A stretch of 64,000 nt of DNA from an uncultured Paracoccaceae bacterium (GCA_947493745.1 CANLSM010000006.1:1-64000); one strand, 5' to 3'; numbered from the stretch's first letter, positions 1 through 8,134 are shown. Translations and numbers: made by a program. Notes: generated by a model from the letters alone, not told the origin.

Positions 1-71
1 TGGCTTTGGGGTTTCAACATCGACATTAACGATATTTGAAACCTCTCAAGCCCGATCCGCCGCAGATACGC

Positions 72-150
72 CATGTCTGCTTTTGGGAAGCCGCACCGCA
101 GCATCTGTTGCTCAAGCGAGAGTCTCCTTCGGGCCGTGCTCGCTAGGCCC
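72..150. repeat. Dispersed intergenic repeat, copy 1
   Basis: Degenerate copy of a repeat seen at three other places in the first 5 kb. The shared core is CGCACCGCAGCATCTG near 92-107, followed about 30 bases later by a GGGCCGT block. No coding signal is seen in bases 1-230. The function is unknown; it looks like a decayed mobile or regulatory intergenic repeat. Confidence 0.4.
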
Positions 151-230
151 AAGAAAACTGGCTCAAAACCTACGGTAAGTGACACTGCGCGACAGGTGAA
201 CGCCAGCCTTTAGGAACTTCAGCTCTATAG

Positions 231-1523
231 TCAGAACAGTTGGGTCCGCTCCCGAACTATTTCGGGCAGAGGAGCAGCCGAGGCGAACGCATTTTCGGAT
301 TCTGTGGGAGCGCTTTCGGCAGATATGCGCGCCCGACCTAGCCGAGGGTGCAGCTTACGCGCGAGAACCCAGGTGCAGAGCAGACCCGCACCCCCTGCTG
401 CGAATATACCCGAAAGCGGCGCAACAAATAAAACGAGCCAGGCGGCACCCGGCGTCAGTATGCCCGAGACGTCGCGGAAGCTGGCATAGATCGCCGACAT
501 CTCCGTGCGTTCGGACGGTTTGACGGCGAGGAGGAAAGGCAAGCCCGCAGAAACGTCGAGCAGGATCAGGAATATCGAACCCGCCATAAGAAGGACGACG
601 GCCAACTGCGGGATACCGCTTGGCAGCCCGGCGAACAGGAACAGGAGCCCGGACATCATGAAACCGGTTCGGACAGCTGTGCGCACCGAGTAGCGTTGCA
701 TGTAGCGAAGCATCAGCGGCGTGAGGAACAGCGCGGCGTTGGAAATCGAAAGCGCAATACCCCCAAGCTGGCTGCCAAGACCGTTCTGCACCGCAAATAT
801 TGGCAAGTAGACGACATAGACCCACCATCCGCACGACCGGACCACGGCGAAGATCCAACCGGTCACCAGACGCGGTTGTGCTGCGAACCGTCCGAAATAG
901 GCCAGTGGATTGGCCGGCGGGCGTCGACTTTTGGTGATGAGCTTGCCATTGCCGAGGCGCATTACAAGAAAGATGACGAGCATGGCAGCCGCTGCGACGG
1001 CCGCGATCAGAAACGGTGCTGGGCACCACCACGCGTAGAGAAACGTGCCGAGCGCCGGCCCGACCGTCCACCCCAATGCGCTGTAGAACAAACGGGAGGT
1101 CTCGAAGCGCCCGAGCTCAATCTTGGCGACATGATCGAGGACATAAGCGTTGAAGCAAACGAAGGTCGTAGCGACAGCGAATGTTGTCAGCGCGAGCCCG
1201 GCGATCGCGGAAACCGGGGTCTCCAATAGGGTCACACTCGCGCCAGCCACAAACATCAGCACGCCGATAAGATAGACCCACCACCTTGGGATGAACCGGA
1301 TGAGATAAGGAACGAGAAGGCCGATCACGAGAGAAATTGCGCCGATGATAAAGTAGACTTCCGAGACAAGACGTGCGTCGCGAAGGGCGTTGTACATTAC
1401 GACCGGAAAGACCGAGATCAGAATCCCTCGGGCAATAGCCTCCGTTCCCGCCAGAATGGCGAATCCGCGCACACTTGGCGCGGGCGCGTGGCGAAGCCAC
1501 TCGGGTATTCGGCGCTCGTGCAT
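231..1523 (-). CDS. MFS-type transporter
   Basis: A 430-residue integral membrane protein with about twelve hydrophobic segments split into two halves. A basic loop (LITKSRRPP, near residue 195) links the halves, which is the usual architecture of major facilitator superfamily carriers. The length also fits the family. The C-terminal ~40 residues are hydrophilic and probably cytoplasmic. The substrate cannot be told from the sequence. The gene stands alone, flanked by intergenic repeats, with no neighbour that suggests a substrate. The shine-dalgarno ahead of the chosen ATG is weak, but this start gives a short hydrophilic lead into the first membrane helix. A solute/H+ antiporter or sugar efflux role is possible; only the superfamily is firm. 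Confidence 0.8.
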   Translation of the reverse strand: MHERRIPEWLRHAPAPSVRGFAILAGTEAIARGILISVFPVVMYNALRDARLVSEVYFIIGAISLVIGLLVPYLIRFIPRWWVYLIGVLMFVAGASVTLLETPVSAIAGLALTTFAVATTFVCFNAYVLDHVAKIELGRFETSRLFYSALGWTVGPALGTFLYAWWCPAPFLIAAVAAAAMLVIFLVMRLGNGKLITKSRRPPANPLAYFGRFAAQPRLVTGWIFAVVRSCGWWVYVVYLPIFAVQNGLGSQLGGIALSISNAALFLTPLMLRYMQRYSVRTAVRTGFMMSGLLFLFAGLPSGIPQLAVVLLMAGSIFLILLDVSAGLPFLLAVKPSERTEMSAIYASFRDVSGILTPGAAWLVLFVAPLSGIFAAGGAGLLCTWVLARKLHPRLGRARISAESAPTESENAFASAAPLPEIVRERTQLF

Positions 1524-1720
1524 GAGGATCGCTCAGTAATCTGGCAACCACTCCAATTCCGTTTCGACGGCGTGTCTCTCTTACTTGCGACCCGATGTCG
1601 TTTTCGGCTTGTCCCGTGAGCTCGGTGAATTTGAGATGCGGGCATTCGCTTGCTTGTCGCAGTTAAAGATTTCGTACCGCAGTCATGTGTCTTGCCTCAG
1701 TGAGAAATTACACCTGCAGC

Positions 1721-1800
1721 GAATGTCTGGAAAGCAGATGCGACCGCAGCATCTTGGTTGGCTGCCGGATATCGACTCTGGGCCGACGTTCCTATTCTAA
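1721..1800. repeat. Dispersed intergenic repeat, copy 2
   Basis: Second copy, with GAATGTCTGG, then core TGCGACCGCAGCATCT at 1739-1754, then a GCTGCCGGATATCG block and GGGCCG. It aligns with copies 3 and 4 over roughly 75 bases. It fills most of the gap between the MFS and EamA genes and ends at the EamA stop codon. Confidence 0.5.
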
Positions 1801-2714
1801 GGTGCGGTGATGCGCGGTGGTTTTCTTCGCTTGCCCGACAGTGCATTGCCCGCAATCGCCGCAAGCAGAACAGCACCTCCGATCAGGGTATTTACAGTCG
1901 CGGTTTCCCCTAGAAACAGCCAGACCCAGAATGGGCCGAGTAGCACCTCGGCTAATGACAGCAAGGCGAGCTCTGCCGCAGGAAGGCTGCGCGACCCCAG
2001 CGTGTAGAGGATCAGACCAGCGCCGACCTGAAAAACGCCCATGCCCACGGCGATCCCGCCGTCATTGGGGCTCAGAACTGGCGAGAGATCGAGGCCAAAG
2101 CAGATCGCCAAGGTGATGACGATGGCGAAGATGCCCGACAGGAACACTGCTGGCAGCATTTCTCCTGTTCGCCCCCATCGCAGCGCCACGGTGAAGACCG
2201 CGAACCCAAATGCTGATCCAAGCGCGGCGAGGCTGCCCCTCAGAGCGACGCCTCCGGACTTGTCGGCGACCATGATCGCGATCCCACCCATTGCGACGGC
2301 GATCGCTATCCAGGTTGCAGCGCGGACGGGTTCCTGCAGCACAATCCATCCGAGCACCGCAGCCATAAACGGTGCAGTCGCAAACAGAAGCATTGCATTT
2401 GCGACCGAGGTGTTCTGGATCGCGTAGATGCCCCCGGAATAGGCCGCAACCAACGAAAGCCCTGCGATGATAGCAGGGGCACCATTGCGGCGAATCTGAA
2501 CGAAGGGGCTTTCGCCAGACCGCACGCGGATAAGCACGTACAAGAAGAGCGACATGCTGATCGAACGATAGAGCAGTATTTGCCACACGACAGCATCTTC
2601 GATCAAGCGAATGCCAAGGCCAACTGTTGACCACAGCATACCCGCCGCAAATACGAAGAGCACACCATACTTGTGGGCATCCGAGTTGGGAGATGCTGGC
2701 GCTAAGGATGCCAT
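1797..2714 (-). CDS. EamA/DMT-family transporter
   Basis: A 305-residue protein with ten predicted membrane helices arranged as two EamA repeats (about residues 15-150 and 160-290), the standard form and length of drug/metabolite transporter (RhaT/YdcZ-like) permeases. It ends in a basic tail (GKRRKPPR), which places the C terminus in the cytoplasm. These proteins usually export amino acids or other small metabolites; no residue visible here fixes the substrate. The gene has the same direction as the MFS gene downstream but lies about 270 bases from it with a repeat between, so it is probably a separate transcript. The ATG is followed by a short hydrophilic leader, consistent with a cytoplasmic N terminus. 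Confidence 0.85.
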   Translation of the reverse strand: MASLAPASPNSDAHKYGVLFVFAAGMLWSTVGLGIRLIEDAVVWQILLYRSISMSLFLYVLIRVRSGESPFVQIRRNGAPAIIAGLSLVAAYSGGIYAIQNTSVANAMLLFATAPFMAAVLGWIVLQEPVRAATWIAIAVAMGGIAIMVADKSGGVALRGSLAALGSAFGFAVFTVALRWGRTGEMLPAVFLSGIFAIVITLAICFGLDLSPVLSPNDGGIAVGMGVFQVGAGLILYTLGSRSLPAAELALLSLAEVLLGPFWVWLFLGETATVNTLIGGAVLLAAIAGNALSGKRRKPPRITAP

Positions 2715-2841
2715 GTTCGGCCGATCAATAAAGTCATCTCGTTGAGGCTAGCGAGTTGGTGAGTGCATTAGCCATCAATTTGCGACATTCACGCCGTTGG
2801 TCTCTCGCGACCTTGGACACCCTAGGCTGCAAGGTGACTTA

Positions 2842-2925
2842 CGAATGGCCGCTAAGCGGGCTGCGACTGCAGCATCTCGAGCGTGTGTCCAAGGTCGGGA
2901 ATGGGCCGGTCCTTACCGTCGATCA
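2842..2925. repeat. Dispersed intergenic repeat, copy 3
   Basis: Third copy, with GAATGGCCGCTAAGCGGG, core TGCGACTGCAGCATCT at 2862-2877, then a spaced GTCGG and GGGCCGGT block. It lies in the gap of about 280 bases between the EamA start and the next small gene. Nothing else is recognised in that gap. Confidence 0.5.
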
Positions 2926-2994
2926 GCAGCCGTTGAGGCCCGATGCTGCGCTGCATCCGAGGTCGGCTTCGAGCCCCAAAGCGGACGTGCTTGA

Positions 2995-3297
2995 TCAAAG
3001 GAATCTGTCCGGCACCAGCGTCTTGGTGATGGAGCATGTCCAAGGGAAACTGGCATCGTCAACTGGACCATCAGACCAAACCAAGTGGACCAGATATGCG
3101 TTGACGGGGTCGGCGGGGTCGCAGGCGAGAACGTCATCCGAGCCACCGTCCCTCGCCAAAACCTGCAGCTTGTCAACAACGTCATAGAGCTGGTGGGCAA
3201 TCCCAACTTCTCTTCTCAACTGCATTGCAAGTTGTGACTTCTGTTCGCCGTCGAGCGATGTCCAACCTGCCCAATCAATTTCGTCGCACCGCCGCAT
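2995..3297 (-). CDS. Small hypothetical protein (100 aa)
   Basis: An acidic 100-residue soluble protein with two Trp-rich segments (IDWAGW at the N terminus; HLVWSDG near residue 72) and no signal peptide or membrane helix. The composition, with many Asp and Glu and regular hydrophobic spacing, looks like a folded protein rather than a chance reading frame. I do not recognise a named family. It stands alone in a stretch of small minus-strand genes (to about 4.7 kb) that look like accessory 'orphan' genes. The ATG has only a weak GAGTG upstream. No function is proposed. Confidence 0.45.
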   Translation of the reverse strand: MRRCDEIDWAGWTSLDGEQKSQLAMQLRREVGIAHQLYDVVDKLQVLARDGGSDDVLACDPADPVNAYLVHLVWSDGPVDDASFPWTCSITKTLVPDRFL

Positions 3298-3355
3298 GAA
3301 AACACTCTGTCAACCCCGTTAGGCATCGGCAAGGTCGGATTCGAGCCCGAAGTAT

Positions 3356-3667
3356 TTATCGATTTTGCTTCTGATACGCTGCCTGCTGACGTTTTTCTTT
3401 GCTGCCTCTTGGCATGTGGTCGCGGTCATTGAGTAGGCGTTTGACATCAGCAAATGCCGCCTTCCAAATTGCAGTATCTTTGAATGCAATGAGGCCAGCA
3501 GCCTCGACAGCATCACGTTCTTCGGGAAGCCAATCACTTAGTTCAAAGGAATTTTGCAAGCTTCTAAGGAGCTTAAGTCGGGTAAGAAGACTGCCAGTGT
3601 GTAGCTTGTTCAGCTCCTCAGACGCGATAGGCTCTACGGTTTTCAAATTTTCAAGTTTTATAATCAT
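3356..3667 (-). CDS. Small hypothetical protein (103 aa)
   Basis: A 103-residue soluble protein beginning MIIKLENLK. A longer in-frame extension exists to 3778, but the ATG at 3665-3667 has a good ribosome site (GCAGGGAC just upstream) and the extra 37 residues are low quality, so the shorter form is preferred. The protein is helix-rich with Trp-containing repeats (SDWLPEERDA, TAIWKAAFADV) and a strongly basic C terminus (RGSKEKRQQAAYQKQNR). No family is recognised. The basic tail could contact nucleic acid, but that is a guess. It is in the same direction as the neighbouring small genes. Confidence 0.4.
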   Translation of the reverse strand: MIIKLENLKTVEPIASEELNKLHTGSLLTRLKLLRSLQNSFELSDWLPEERDAVEAAGLIAFKDTAIWKAAFADVKRLLNDRDHMPRGSKEKRQQAAYQKQNR

Positions 3668-3865
3668 GTCCCTGCGCCGTCGCACCAAATGACGTTCCAG
3701 TTTTGAGCAGCATAGCACAGACGGAGCGACTACACGATTTGATTGAACGGCAGCAAAGTCCGCATTGCTGTCCTTCACACGCGATTGGCTGAGCGTCTGG
3801 TTTAGAGCCCAAACTGGCCGATGCTGCGCATGGCATGAATGTCCGGATACGTCGCGTGACTGCAG

Positions 3866-4201
3866 TCAGTTCCCCACTGATGCGAACTCCGTTGCGAAAT
3901 TCTCAAGCAACGACATGAACATTCTGAAGCCTTCTTCTTCAGTCCTTGTGTTTTCGCGGATCAAACCGTTCCATCCGACGGTTCGGTTGTCTTGATAGTA
4001 AGCTTCAACGAATGAATGGAAGTTCTCGAAAAAGAAGTCAGCAAAGGTATCCCCGTCCGTATGGACGTGCCTATGCGCTCTCCATCCATCCAAATGCCGC
4101 CTGACATGATCAACACTGTAGGAACCGAAATACATACCGGGACGCTTCTCGGTCATTCGCAGATATTCCAACAACGCGCTTTGGTTTGTAGTTCCCGACA
4201 C
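3866..4201 (-). CDS. Small hypothetical protein with KRPGMYFG motif
   Basis: A 111-residue protein starting at a GTG with GGGGA six bases upstream. Residues ~14-30 read LRMTEKRPGMYFG followed by a His/Arg-rich segment. The 'RPgMYxG' motif recurs in a family of small proteins of unknown function often found among accessory or immunity-type genes; this is from memory of the motif, not a search. The rest is aromatic-rich (FADFFFENFHSFVEAYYQ) and may form a compact helical domain. There is no signal peptide. It sits among other small orphan genes with no partner that hints at its role. Confidence 0.4.
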   Translation of the reverse strand: MSGTTNQSALLEYLRMTEKRPGMYFGSYSVDHVRRHLDGWRAHRHVHTDGDTFADFFFENFHSFVEAYYQDNRTVGWNGLIRENTRTEEEGFRMFMSLLENFATEFASVGN

Positions 4202-4390
4202 TTCGATTCCCCGAACCAGTTAAGTGCTTCCTTGTAACTAGATGCCATCTTCATATCCAGCAAGCAGCCACACGACCCAAGCCGTCTGATACTTGTTCCG
4301 CCTGAAACTGCCCTTTCAAAGTCTCTCGACAAAAGTCCGCTTTGTCCCGCAGACTGTGAATTCGAACAGTGGTTGACTGCGCAGGCGCAG

Positions 4391-4475
4391 CGAACGTCTG
4401 CAATGCGGGCTGCGACCGCAGCATCTGGAACGGTTGCTGGATGTCGGTTAAGGGCCGTTGGCCCTACCAGTTTCC
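4391..4475. repeat. Dispersed intergenic repeat, copy 4
   Basis: Best-preserved copy: AACGTCTGCAATGCGGGC, core TGCGACCGCAGCATCT at 4411-4426, GGAACGGTTGCTGGATGTCGG, then GGGCCGT. It occupies most of the non-coding stretch between the 111-residue gene and the zinc-ribbon gene. Confidence 0.5.
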
Positions 4476-4655
4476 TGTCAGTGCACCCATCACCACTGCA
4501 AGCACGACCATCGAAATGATTGTGATGATAACGATCGACCTGTCTTCCTCGTGGTAGTACATCGGCTCGCCGCACTTGGGACACGGTTTATTGTTGCCCA
4601 TCTTTCGACGACTGACCCAGCCGCAGTCGGAGCACACGTATTTGATTCCACTCAT
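4464..4655 (-). CDS. Zinc-ribbon, single-helix membrane protein
   Basis: A 63-residue protein. The ATG at 4653-4655 follows an excellent ribosome site (CAGGAGGTCGAG), so I chose it over an upstream extension. Residues ~7-30 carry two Cys pairs (YVCSDCGW and PCPKCGEP) that form a typical zinc ribbon. A short acidic linker precedes a single hydrophobic helix (about residues 40-60) that would anchor the protein with the ribbon in the cytoplasm. Small ribbon-plus-anchor proteins of this kind are widespread and mostly uncharacterised. There is no operon partner. Confidence 0.65.
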   Translation of the reverse strand: MSGIKYVCSDCGWVSRRKMGNNKPCPKCGEPMYYHEEDRSIVIITIISMVVLAVVMGALTGNW

Positions 4656-5048
4656 CTCGACCTCCTGGATCCATGGTACACGCCGCGGCATTGGATGCCA
4701 CGCTGCGAACCTAGGTCCGCTTCGGGGATCTTGATTGGCTGAATACCATAGGCGATGAATGTCGGCTCTGGGCCGCCACCCGACCGTCTGACAACAATTG
4801 CTCCCGTTCATTGAGTAGATTTGACAGATGCTCCATAGTCTGAGACTCTCTCAACATTCGCAAAGGAGACTCTGACAATGGACCAGCACATTTTCTGATC
4901 CCGCCGCGCGCTGACCTGGATGGGCAGAATGCGCATTGAAACGCTCCTGCGGAGGACTCTGATAATGGACAAACGACGCTAGCCCCTTGCGGGTGTTCGC
5001 GGTCGTGCATCTGCGCGACTTCAGCTTCCTTTTGTCATGAGGTGCACC
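4656..5048. other. Intergenic stretch with duplicated start-like motif
   Basis: No full gene is seen. Two similar GGAG-(A/G)ACTCTGA-(C/T)A-ATGGAC segments lie 87 bases apart, with ATGs at 4878 and 4965. They are in the same frame, joined by a reading frame with one TGA at 4896-4898 and closed by TAG at 4980-4982. A partial repeat remnant (GAATGTCGGCTCTGGGCCG) is near 4757. Confidence 0.35.
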
Positions 5049-5225
5049 ATGCCCTTTCAACCACCAAAAACCACCCTCGGGTGGACCCTTCCTGCTGTGC
5101 AGGACACACAGAGATCTGTTAAGTCAGTGAAGGCCAAAGCCAAGCCGCCGCGCGACCTGCGTGTGAAGACGCCGCCGCGTGCGGCCAAGCGGATGATCAT
5201 GCCCGGCAAAGCGGGCGGTCGTTAG
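5049..5225 (+). CDS. Small basic hypothetical protein (58 aa)
   Basis: A 58-residue, strongly basic protein (many Lys, Arg and Pro; segment SVKAKAKPPRDLRVKTPPRAAKR). The ATG at 5049 has GAGG eight bases upstream and is preferred to an ATG four codons earlier. The composition suggests a disordered nucleic-acid-binding or ribosome-associated peptide, but no family is recognised. A GC-rich hairpin follows 8 bases after the stop codon, which fits a short independent transcript and supports this being a real gene. Confidence 0.4.
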   Translation: MPFQPPKTTLGWTLPAVQDTQRSVKSVKAKAKPPRDLRVKTPPRAAKRMIMPGKAGGR

Positions 5226-5233
5226 AAACTGGT

Positions 5234-5256
5234 GCGGGGCGTGTTTTGCGCCCCGC
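5234..5256 (+). terminator. GC-rich hairpin after the 58-aa gene
   Basis: GCGGGGCG pairs with the following CGCCCCGC across a loop of about six bases. It lies just after the stop of the basic small gene. There is no clear T-run after it, so it may be a weak intrinsic terminator or only an RNA 3' stem. Confidence 0.4.
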
Positions 5257-5568
5257 GTTCATGACCGGGATGGGCTACAGAGAAGCACGAGAGCTGCGCG
5301 CGCGAAATTTGGAACAAAATGTCTGCTTTGCAGGTCTTGCCTCAGCAACGGAAGTGTTCGCTGGATGGCAGCAAAGGGGCCGGCTGTGTCGATCGAACCT
5401 AGCTCGGTCGGCCTGATAGTCGCGTTACGGCTAACAGCGGGAGTGGGCAAAACGCAACTGGTGCCAAACTGCGTTTCACGAGCAGCAATCTTCAGGAAGC
5501 GTGCGTTGCCGAACGATTTTTTTTGCGACTGATTGAACCATCTGCCCGATACAGCGCACCTTATCTAC
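5257..5568. other. Non-coding stretch ahead of the sigma factor
   Basis: No gene is recognised. It contains another degenerate fragment of the dispersed repeat (GCTGGATGGCAGCAAAGG followed by GGCCGG, about 5361). An AT-rich segment with a T-run (about 5515-5525) just ahead of the sigma-factor start could hold its promoter; no confident -35/-10 was identified. Confidence 0.3.
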
Positions 5569-6150
5569 ATGGAACAGTCAAAAGCATCCTCGGCCCAAAA
5601 GGCCCGTGCACTTGAGGCCTATTTGGTAGCGTCAGCGCGTATGGGGGACACCGCTGCGATGGATCAGTTGGTGCGCTTGGTGCAACCACATCTCTTGAGG
5701 CATGCGAACCGATTGCTTGGCGATGCGGAGGGTGCGCGTGATGTGACTCAAACGGCTTGGGTCGATATCTTGCGCGGATTGGCTCGGCTCCGCGAAGTTG
5801 CAGCATTTCGGGCTTTTGCAATGCAGATTGTCACCCGCAAAGTTGCCGCGGCTATAAAAACCCGTCAACGAGATCGGGAAATAGCAACGGGCTGGGCCGA
5901 AGAGGGCGAATTCACGACTGCCCCTTTGGGTGAGCAAACAGCGGATGCACAAAATGTGCGTGATGCGATCGCTAGATTGCCGCCAACGCACCAAGCGACT
6001 TTGGCGCTGTTTTATCTTGATGAAATGACCGTTGCCGAAGTGGCGACGGCACTCGATGTGCCCGTTGGCACGATAAAGACCCGCTTGATGTATGCGCGTG
6101 ACAAGCTTCGGGTATTATTGAAAGGAGACAAGAATGACCAAACTGGATGA
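5569..6150 (+). CDS. ECF-type RNA polymerase sigma factor
   Basis: A 193-residue sigma-70-family protein from the ATG at 5569; a TTG twelve codons upstream is also possible. Region 2 spans about residues 35-85, with the expected DVTQTAWVDILRGL segment. Region 4 spans about 130-180 and contains a helix-turn-helix ending TVAEVATALDVPVGTIKTRL. The spacing and length match extracytoplasmic-function sigma factors, which redirect RNA polymerase to a small regulon. The next gene begins inside its last codons and encodes a membrane protein, an arrangement typical of a sigma factor with a membrane-bound regulator. The target promoters and signal are unknown. Confidence 0.85.
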   Translation: MEQSKASSAQKARALEAYLVASARMGDTAAMDQLVRLVQPHLLRHANRLLGDAEGARDVTQTAWVDILRGLARLREVAAFRAFAMQIVTRKVAAAIKTRQRDREIATGWAEEGEFTTAPLGEQTADAQNVRDAIARLPPTHQATLALFYLDEMTVAEVATALDVPVGTIKTRLMYARDKLRVLLKGDKNDQTG

Positions 6151-6493
6151 ATTGATTCATGAGGCTCTTGAAGACCAAGATAAAGCCGCTTTGGCTGAAA
6201 CAAAGGAACTGGGCTATTTCGCACTTGGTCTAAGCCAGTTCAGCGGTAAGCTCGGTTGGGTCACTTGGGTGATTATGGTGGTTCAAGGCGCAATGTTCTT
6301 GTGTGGAGTTTATTGCGCAACGCAATTCTACGGCGCGACCGAGGTCTTGGGCGCGGTCAAATGGGGCATTACTGGCGCTGTCCTTATGATTGTTGCGACC
6401 AGCTTGAAAATGAGCCTTATGCCGCAAATGCAAGCCGACCGTGTCATTCGCGAGTTGAAGCGGTTGGAACTCTTGTTGCTGAGCCGAAACTAA
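6134..6493 (+). CDS. DUF6768-type membrane protein, presumed sigma-factor partner
   Basis: A 119-residue protein whose ATG has an excellent ribosome site (GAAAGGAGACAAG) lying within the end of the sigma gene; the two genes overlap by 17 bases. It has a soluble N-terminal ~40 residues, two membrane helices (about 43-63 and 72-95) and a basic amphipathic C-terminal helix. The layout matches what I know as DUF6768 proteins, which commonly follow sigma-factor genes in Alphaproteobacteria. An anti-sigma or sensor role is inferred from the overlap and topology only; no zinc-binding anti-sigma motif is visible. Confidence 0.7.
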   Translation: MTKLDELIHEALEDQDKAALAETKELGYFALGLSQFSGKLGWVTWVIMVVQGAMFLCGVYCATQFYGATEVLGAVKWGITGAVLMIVATSLKMSLMPQMQADRVIRELKRLELLLLSRN

Positions 6494-6794
6494 TGGCTTT
6501 GGCCTGCGTTTCGGTCATTGGGCTACCAAAATGCTGCGCGCATCTGCCAGAGTCCGCTTAGGAGAAGCTGCACTACAGCGTCGGTAGGCCCGATGAATGG
6601 CAGCAATGGGGCCGTTAACACTGACACGGGTCCCATCTCCCCCAGAATATCGCCCTATCCGATAAGGTGACTGCTATCGCGCGCCCGCCGATCAAGGCAC
6701 CCTAGTCTCAGCTCGTTCTTTCACCCCATCAACATCGCCCTTCGTGGAGCGCGTGGGACTTTTTCCTGCGTGCTCCATCGAAAGGAGATGTGTC
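6494..6794. other. Non-coding stretch
   Basis: No gene is seen. It includes a further degenerate repeat fragment (GATGAATGGCAGCAATGG then GGCCG, about 6590-6615). The end holds the strong ribosome site (GAAAGGAGATGTGTC) of the broken gene that follows. Confidence 0.3.
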
Positions 6795-6906
6795 ATGGGA
6801 ATATTGCAAGAGGATGTTGAGGGAGATGTCGGGGCGGTGCCGCGCTGTCAGGCCTGCGGCTCGGCGCGGGTCGCGCGGGATGCCTGGGCCTGCTGGAACC
6901 CCGACC
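6795..6906 (+). pseudogene. 5' fragment of a zinc-ribbon accessory gene
   Basis: The ATG at 6795 follows a very good ribosome site. The first ~37 codons read like an intact protein: an acidic lead (MGILQEDVEGDVGAVP), then RCQACGSARVARDAWACWN with the first Cys pair of a zinc ribbon. I recall a Rhodobacteraceae family starting this way and ending with a second CxxC, found near plasmid or conjugation genes. Here the expected second half is absent: after the codons for NPD the sequence turns into the repeated element at 6907, and the frame runs on as junk to a stop at about 6998. It is most likely truncated by insertion or recombination. Confidence 0.5.
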
Positions 6907-7024
6907 CACCCCCAACCTGCTTGGGGGTTTGGCCAGTGGGCTCGGCGCTGTTCATGCCAGCTCATAGCTGCGCCGCAAATACAACTTGGGACTCATGACT
7001 TCATCAGCCATGTCATGGCTGATG
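6907..7024. repeat. Structured repeat element, copy 1
   Basis: Aligns without gaps to 10545-10668. It starts CACCCCCAACCTG, continues with GGGTTTGG and GTGGG blocks, and 89 bases after its start has TGACTTCATC, the entry to a perfect 10-bp hairpin (CATCAGCCAT / ATGGCTGATG, three-base loop, 7002-7024). The other copy has TGACTTCATC at the identical offset but a different stem sequence that also pairs perfectly. Confidence 0.55.
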
Positions 7025-7149
7025 ATCGGATCCCTGATCCGGACATCGAAACTATGTCCTGGAAAGAGACCCGGCCCCGTATGCGCTATTACTGGACAGC
7101 AAAAAGATCCGGAGCTAGCGTCACTGAGAATAGAATTAGAGCTGATTTG

Positions 7150-8094
7150 ATGAAGTGTCTTTGTCCCCTGATAGGGAAGTACTTGTTGGTTCTGTTGCTG
7201 AGTTCCGTGCCACTTTCAGCCTGGGCCAGTGGTGCCGTTCAGACCATTGAGGAACTGTTTGTCAGTGACCCAAGTGAGCTGGACTGGGCTGAAACCAAAC
7301 TCACCATCGACCGGTTGATCGATCCATCGGTTGATGTGCCCGCGCGTCTCGCGGAAATCAATACGATGGTTGTCACGATCAAGACTATGATCCCGCGTGG
7401 AGCCAACAGCTGGAACAAGATTGAAGCTATCCGGCAATACATCTATCAGCCGGGGCCGTGGAACAATCATCAGACCTTCGCCTATGATCACGCTGATCCC
7501 ATCGGCAAGATCCTCAGTAACAAGCTGCTTGCAGATTACCTCGATGACCGGCTGGGCAATTGCATCACCATGCCGTTCCTGTTCCTCAGTCTGGCGGACC
7601 GGCTTGATCTCAACGTGACGGCTTCTACGGCCCCCTTGCATGTGTTGGTGAAGTTCACCGATGACACCGGCACCACATACAATCTCGAACCCACCAGCGG
7701 CGCCGGGCCAACCCGTGATATCTGGTATCGCGAGCAACTGCCGATGACCGATGTCGCGCTGCGCAACAGGGTTTATCTCGATGCTTTGAGCCGCACCGAG
7801 ACGCTGGCCGTGATGAGCATGGTACTGGTGGAGCATCTGATCGAGACCGGGCGCTATCAGGAAGCTATTGCAGTGTCAGATATCATCTTGGCGCACTATC
7901 CGCACTATGCCTATGCGTTGGTGAAGCGCGGAACAGCCTATTACCACCTGATCCGCACCGAGTTCTATGAGCGTTACTCTACGGCTCAGGACGTACCACC
8001 CGAGCTGCACGCCCGGCTGAGCCACCTCAACCACCAAAATCAGTCTGCCTTTGCGCGTGCCGAAGCGCTGGGTTGGCAACCGCTGGCGGAGTAG
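7150..8094 (+). CDS. Exported transglutaminase-like protein with TPR-like C terminus
   Basis: A 314-residue protein from the ATG at 7150, chosen because it starts a clean Sec signal peptide (about 27 residues, cleavage near SAWAS). The central region contains a transglutaminase/SirB1-type core: Cys138 in LGNCITMPF, His164 in APLHVLVKF and Glu180 in NLEPTSG are candidates for the catalytic triad. Residues ~225-310 look like paired helices of a TPR. Such folds act as cysteine proteases, amidases or protein cross-linkers; which applies here is not known. It stands immediately before a secreted toxin gene (40 bases) and may share its transcript. Its leader region contains the structured repeat element. 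Confidence 0.7.
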   Translation: MKCLCPLIGKYLLVLLLSSVPLSAWASGAVQTIEELFVSDPSELDWAETKLTIDRLIDPSVDVPARLAEINTMVVTIKTMIPRGANSWNKIEAIRQYIYQPGPWNNHQTFAYDHADPIGKILSNKLLADYLDDRLGNCITMPFLFLSLADRLDLNVTASTAPLHVLVKFTDDTGTTYNLEPTSGAGPTRDIWYREQLPMTDVALRNRVYLDALSRTETLAVMSMVLVEHLIETGRYQEAIAVSDIILAHYPHYAYALVKRGTAYYHLIRTEFYERYSTAQDVPPELHARLSHLNHQNQSAFARAEALGWQPLAE

Positions 8095-8134
8095 CTAGGG
8101 TTTCCATACCACCTGCATATTGAGGACCGGTCTT

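Noticed and set aside
7-230. Possible gene at the left edge
   Set aside because: No frame with coding character; the segment holds a degenerate repeat instead.
696-1229. Plus-strand frame opposite the MFS gene
   Set aside because: Antisense shadow of a well-supported membrane protein; polar composition typical of a reversed hydrophobic gene.
6907-7024. Integron attC sites for the structured repeats
   Set aside because: The GTTRRRY/RYYYAAC core sites are not at the ends and no integrase gene is nearby.
6790-7149. Upstream extension of the transglutaminase-like protein (120 extra residues)
   Set aside because: It covers the broken gene in another frame and the repeat element; the internal ATG at 7150 starts a normal signal peptide.
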